Shown piece after piece: positions 60,415 to 64,000 of a stretch of 64,000 nt of DNA. The notes under the pieces were generated by a model. It was not told where the DNA came from. It made no database searches and saw nothing but the letters and a program-made list of their open reading frames with translations. Made by a program: the position numbers and the translations under genes. This DNA comes from DTKD01 sp964494345 (GTDB lineage Bacteria; Armatimonadota; UBA5829). The number at the start of each line of letters is the position of its first letter. Position 1 is the stretch's first letter. The stretch lies in NCBI GenBank assembly GCA_964494345.1, contig CAZBSI010000004.1:186001-250000 (forward strand), read 5' to 3'.

Positions 60415-61755
60415 TCAGCCAAGCTCCTTCTTATCTTTTGTTGATCTCAATTGTTCGAGCCTCTGCTTGAACTTCGCTTCTCGGCCGTTTTCCGTGGGTT
60501 CGTAGTATACGCCGCTGGCAGCGTCTGCGGGCAGATATTCCTGCTCGACGAACTGCCCTGGATAGTTGTGCGGGTATAAATAGCCCTCTCCGTGCCCCAA
60601 TGATTTTGCGCCGGAATAGCTTTTATCGCGCAGATGAACCGGAACCGGCGGAGCTTTTCTCTGCGCTACATCGGCGTTGGCCTTGTTTATGGCAACATAA
60701 CTGGCATTGCTTTTAGGCGCACATGCGAGATAAATTGCGGCCTGGGCCAAAGGTATTTGCGCCTCAGGCAACCCGACAAATTGAACAGCCTGGGCAGCCG
60801 ACGTGGCTACAACCAATGCCATAGGATCAGCATTACCCACATCTTCAGCCGCTTGAATCACAATCCTGCGCGCAATAAATTTCGGATCCTCGCCAGCAGC
60901 CAGCATCCTCGCCAGCCAATAGACCGCCGCGTCCGGGTCCGAACCTCTCATAGACTTTATAAAGGCCGAGATAGTATCGTAGTGTTCGTCCCCGTTTTTA
61001 TCGTATTTCAAAACGCGTTTTTGAACTGCCTGCTCAGCTATTTTCAAAGTCAACAGCTTACGGCCGGATTCATCTGCTGACGCGGCTTTCGATGCAAGCT
61101 CCAGTGCGCTTAACGCACTCCTCGCATCACCCTGAGCTATGTCGGCGATATGATGCAGAGCCGCCTCTTCAATTTCTATCTTTTGCTCGCCAAGCCCGCG
61201 CTTCTTATCGGCAAGGGCGCGCTCAATAACCCGCAGAACCTGCTCGTTTGTAAGGGATTCAAAGCGGAATATGCGCGCGCGGGAAAGCAGCGGGGAATTG
61301 ACCTCAAAATACGGGTTTTCAGTGGTTGCGCCGATCAGGATAACGGTACCATCCTCGACGTGCGGCAACAGCGCGTCCTGCTGGGCTTTGTTGAATCGGT
61401 GGATCTCATCGACGAATAGTATTGTCTTGCGGCCATTTGCCAGCTTGAGGTCCCTGGAGCGCTGGATCACTTTTCGCATCTCCGGCACGCCGGAAGTTAC
61501 CGCGCTGAAGTTCTCGAAGTTGCAGGATGTGCGTTCGGCGATAACCGCTGCCAGGGTGCTTTTGCCACATCCCGGCGGCCCCCAGAAAATCATTGATGTT
61601 AGGTCGTCATTTTCTATCGCTGTACGTAACAGGGTGCCTTCACCGACGATCTGTTGTTGACCGACGAAATCGTCGAGTGTGCGAGGGCGCATCCGGGCCG
61701 CCAGCGGCTGACCAGAATAATCAGGTGGGCTTATCTCACCAAAAAGGTTGGACAT
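60415..61755 (-). CDS. rarA: Replication-associated recombination protein A (MgsA/RarA)
   Basis: RarA is a clamp-loader-like AAA+ ATPase that acts at stalled forks. The 446-residue protein begins MSNLFGEISPPDYSGQPLA, with MRPRTLDDFVGQQQIVGEG next. Walker A is FWGPPGCGKSTLA and Walker B LFVDEIHRFNKAQQD. Sensor 1 lies in LIGATTENPYFEVNSPLLSR, and the family-specific KSMRGSDPDAAVYWLARMLAAGEDPKFIARR follows with the C-terminal tetramer region. ATG 61755 is the start; the frame is open 10 codons further. aspS ends 107 bp upstream. Confidence 0.94.
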   Translation of the reverse strand: MSNLFGEISPPDYSGQPLAARMRPRTLDDFVGQQQIVGEGTLLRTAIENDDLTSMIFWGPPGCGKSTLAAVIAERTSCNFENFSAVTSGVPEMRKVIQRSRDLKLANGRKTILFVDEIHRFNKAQQDALLPHVEDGTVILIGATTENPYFEVNSPLLSRARIFRFESLTNEQVLRVIERALADKKRGLGEQKIEIEEAALHHIADIAQGDARSALSALELASKAASADESGRKLLTLKIAEQAVQKRVLKYDKNGDEHYDTISAFIKSMRGSDPDAAVYWLARMLAAGEDPKFIARRIVIQAAEDVGNADPMALVVATSAAQAVQFVGLPEAQIPLAQAAIYLACAPKSNASYVAINKANADVAQRKAPPVPVHLRDKSYSGAKSLGHGEGYLYPHNYPGQFVEQEYLPADAASGVYYEPTENGREAKFKQRLEQLRSTKDKKELG

Positions 61756-61812
61756 ACGCTGATTGTATTCAAGCCCCACCCCCATGTCAAGCTGAACGCA
61801 CAGACAAAAGCA

Positions 61813-61833
61813 GGCCGGGCCAAAGACCCGGCC
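61813..61833. repeat. GC-rich hairpin repeat (family P), loop variant
   Basis: The arms GGCCGGG and CCCGGCC match the other copies, but the loop is CCAAAGA. It lies in the aspS-rarA gap, 29 bp after the aspS stop on the minus strand. Confidence 0.7.
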
Positions 61834-61861
61834 ACGAGTTACAAGACTATTTTTGCATTAT

Positions 61862-63613
61862 TTATTCGACGATTTTGATATGCAGTTCCTGCAACTGGCT
61901 ATCGTCGACCGATGACGGCGCCTCGGTCATCGGGTCGATTCCGCTTGCGGTTTTCGGGAACGCCATAACCTGCCGGATGTTATCTTCGTCTGTGAGCAGC
62001 ATAATCAGGCGATCAATGCCGGGAGCAATGCCGCCGTGCGGTGGCGCGCCGTATTCAAACGCGCTCAACATGTGCCCAAAACGGGACTGAATCTCTTCGT
62101 CGGGGATGTTGAGAAGTTGGAATATCTTGTTTTGGATATCCCTGCGGTGTATTCGGATGCTGCCGCTGGCGAGTTCGTGGCCGTTGCATACGAAGTCATA
62201 GGCCTGTGAGAGCACGCTGCCCGGATCGGTGTCGAGCAGATCGACGTCCTCTTCTCTGGGCATAGTAAACGGATGGTGCTCGGCGTCCCATCGCTGGTTA
62301 TCTTCGTCCCACTTGAAGAGCGGGAAGTCGGTGACCCAGGCGAATGCGATCACATTGTCATCGCGAAGGCCAAGCCGTGTGCCCATTTCGTTGCGCAGGT
62401 TTGCTAAAGATTGAGCCACTAACTTAGGCACATCGGCGACTATCATCAACAAATCGCCAGTTTTAGCTCCCGCCCTCTCAATTATTGCATTTATCTCTTC
62501 TTCTTTGAGGAACTTGGCGACCGGGGACTTGATTCCCTCATCCGTAAGGGCGATCGTCACCAACCCCTTAGCTCCGAATTTTTTGGCAAGCTCTGTGATC
62601 CCATCGATCTGGCCCCGCGAATACCCCGCACAACCCTCTGCGCATATTCCCTTGATCTGCTCAGCCGCCTGGAATACTTTGAAGCCGGACGAGTGAGCGA
62701 TGTCGGTAATGTCGAAGAGTTCCATGCCGAATCGGATGTCGGGTTTGTCGATGCCGTATCGTCGAAGCGCCTCGGCGTGGGTCATCCGTGGAAATGGTTT
62801 AGTGTATAACTTTTTGGAAGTTAGTTGCTCAACTATAGACACGAACATCTCGTCGATAAGGTCGAATATATCCTCTTGTTTTATAAACGACATCTCCAAA
62901 TCGAGCTGAGTAAACTCCGGTTGGCGATCCGCGCGCGGGTCCTCATCCCGGAAACATTTGGCAATCTGATAATATCGATCGAATCCTGAGACCATCAGAA
63001 GCTGCTTGAGCTGCTGCGGGCTTTGCGGCAGGGCATAAAAGCTGCCTGGATAGAGACGAGCCGGAACGAGGTAGTCGCGAGCGCCTTCAGGGGTGCTCTT
63101 GATCAGGATAGGAGTCTCGACCTCGATAAACCCATGTGCATCCATATAATCACGGATCAATTTGATGACTTTGGCGCGAAGGAACAACTTTTGCTGCATC
63201 TCCGGGCGGCGCAGGTCGAGGTAGCGATATTGCAACCGAACCATTTCATCGGTGGCTATACCGTCCTCAATCGGGAATGGAGGGGTATTTGAGAGGTTCA
63301 GAATCTCCAGGCGATCGACCCTTACCTCGACTTGTCCCGTAGGCAGGTTTGGGTTATCGGTACCCTCTGGCCGCCGAGCCACGACGCCTTCCATCTCAAG
63401 GACGAACTCCCCACGCACGGTCTCGGCGATTTTGAAGACATCCGGGGCTTCGTTGGGGTCACAGACGCACTGCACGGCTCCTAATCTATCTCGTAGGTCG
63501 ATAAAAATCAAACCGCCGTGGTCGCGAACACGCTGTACCCATCCCTGCAGGATCAATCGACCACCAGTATCCTCCAACGTCACTTCGCCGCAATATTTGG
63601 ACCTTTTCTGCAT
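61862..63613 (-). CDS. aspS: Aspartyl-tRNA synthetase
   Basis: The 583-residue class IIb synthetase has the N-terminal OB anticodon-binding fold (LQGWVQRVRDHGGLIFIDLRDRLG). Motif 2 lies in KCFRDEDPRADRQPEFTQLDLE, the bacterial GAD insertion domain at about 290-410, and motif 3 in GAPPHGGIAPGIDRLIMLLT. Length is normal for bacterial AspRS. It starts 18 bp after hisS, the usual hisS-aspS pairing. Whether it is discriminating or also charges Asn is not determined. Confidence 0.96.
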   Translation of the reverse strand: MQKRSKYCGEVTLEDTGGRLILQGWVQRVRDHGGLIFIDLRDRLGAVQCVCDPNEAPDVFKIAETVRGEFVLEMEGVVARRPEGTDNPNLPTGQVEVRVDRLEILNLSNTPPFPIEDGIATDEMVRLQYRYLDLRRPEMQQKLFLRAKVIKLIRDYMDAHGFIEVETPILIKSTPEGARDYLVPARLYPGSFYALPQSPQQLKQLLMVSGFDRYYQIAKCFRDEDPRADRQPEFTQLDLEMSFIKQEDIFDLIDEMFVSIVEQLTSKKLYTKPFPRMTHAEALRRYGIDKPDIRFGMELFDITDIAHSSGFKVFQAAEQIKGICAEGCAGYSRGQIDGITELAKKFGAKGLVTIALTDEGIKSPVAKFLKEEEINAIIERAGAKTGDLLMIVADVPKLVAQSLANLRNEMGTRLGLRDDNVIAFAWVTDFPLFKWDEDNQRWDAEHHPFTMPREEDVDLLDTDPGSVLSQAYDFVCNGHELASGSIRIHRRDIQNKIFQLLNIPDEEIQSRFGHMLSAFEYGAPPHGGIAPGIDRLIMLLTDEDNIRQVMAFPKTASGIDPMTEAPSSVDDSQLQELHIKIVE

Positions 63614-63631
63614 CGTTCCTCCGCTCTCAGT

Positions 63632-64000
63632 CTATCGAGATTTTACATATTCAGCCAGCTTCGAAAAAGGCACGCTTTGCTGATCGGAGCTTGACATATC
63701 CCTTAGTGTAACCATCTGCTTTGCGATCTCATCATCGCCGATTATGGCAACATACCTGGCATTGAGCTTGTTGGCTACTTTCATCTGCGCCTTGAGGCTG
63801 CGGCCGGTGTAGTCCATATCGGCAGCCACCCCGCCTGCTCGCAACTCAGAGACCAGTTTAACAGCAACTTCATGGCTCGACTCACCTAACCCCGCCACGA
63901 ATACCATACTCGGCCGTTGTATCGGAAGTTCAACGTTCATTGCATCTAATGTGAGCAGCAGCCGATCAAGACCCAGCCCGAAGCCGATTGCAGGGGTATG
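63632..64000 (-). CDS. hisS: Histidyl-tRNA synthetase, C-terminal part (runs off the right edge)
   Basis: The visible 122 codons begin inside class II motif 3 (TPAIGFGLGLDRLLLTLDA) and continue into the anticodon-binding domain with PSMVFVAGLGES, AADMDYTGRSLKAQMKVAN and VAIIGDDEIAKQMVTLRDM. The frame has no stop to base 64000, so the gene extends beyond the window. It is immediately upstream of aspS. Confidence 0.93.
   Translation of the reverse strand, partial: HTPAIGFGLGLDRLLLTLDAMNVELPIQRPSMVFVAGLGESSHEVAVKLVSELRAGGVAADMDYTGRSLKAQMKVANKLNARYVAIIGDDEIAKQMVTLRDMSSSDQQSVPFSKLAEYVKSR

Overview
The window is about 64 kb of bacterial chromosome at moderate GC. It carries envelope genes typical of a two-membrane bacterium: lptG- and lptD-like genes, a TolC-type channel and a MacAB-type exporter. 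It also has a Bacillus-style RsbV-RsbW-sigma-B stress module, an RsbW-like protein with an altered N-box, an archaeal-type phosphoglycerate mutase, a fused homocysteine methyltransferase/methylenetetrahydrofolate reductase and many secreted glycosidases. This mix suggests an outer-membrane-bearing Terrabacteria-like lineage such as Armatimonadota. That placement is inference from gene content only. I see no phage, insertion sequence or CRISPR array.

Layout. 0-4.2 kb: a phosphohexomutase (cut by the left edge) behind a very large secreted glycosidase, minus strand. 4.4-7.8 kb: LemA, HtpX, an STN-domain secreted protein, a stand-alone protein resembling the N-terminal domain of cyanophycin synthetase, and a 56-residue YHS protein. 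8-10.4 kb: a GH78-type rhamnosidase. 10.6-15.4 kb: a tolC-macA-macB-type exporter operon. 15.4-16.1 kb: a class I cyclic-di-GMP (GEMM-I) riboswitch, a possible 30-codon ORF and a strong terminator. 16.1-16.9 kb: an orphan Fe-S CoA-dehydratase activase. 17.2-22.2 kb: panD, the methionine-cycle fusion enzyme and a secreted glycosidase. 22.6-27.4 kb: ftsE-ftsX-envC plus a secreted glycosidase. 27.5-31 kb: lptG and lptD. 31.5-40.7 kb: metabolic and stress genes (pepF, CBS-GGDEF, M20 peptidase, osmC, Gfo/Idh/MocA, cupin, PIG-L, ROK). 40.8-42.4 kb: an Mrr-like nuclease and tRNA-Asn. 42.6-47.7 kb: radA-nadA-nadC-birA-apgM. 48-49.5 kb: rhamnulokinase. 49.8-55.8 kb: a KGG stress protein, an MFS transporter, serA and two tandem GHL10 proteins. 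56-58.2 kb: femAB-like and alr. 58.2-64 kb: sigB-rsbW-rsbV, ytxH, rarA, aspS and hisS (cut by the right edge).

How the parts relate. A polysaccharide/rhamnose theme links the GH78 enzyme, rhamnulokinase and the other secreted glycosidases. A stress theme links sigB-rsbVW to three genes (KGG protein, osmC, ytxH) whose upstream regions contain sigma-B-like GGGTAT/GGGTAA elements. Cell-wall genes (ftsEX-envC, femAB, alr) and outer-membrane assembly genes (lptG, lptD) are spread between them. A GGDEF enzyme and a cyclic-di-GMP riboswitch occur in the same window.

The intergenic spaces hold several dispersed repeat families, often stacked together. Several genes (ftsE, panD, radA) have a -10 box exactly 6 nt before a GTG codon and no Shine-Dalgarno, which suggests leaderless transcripts.
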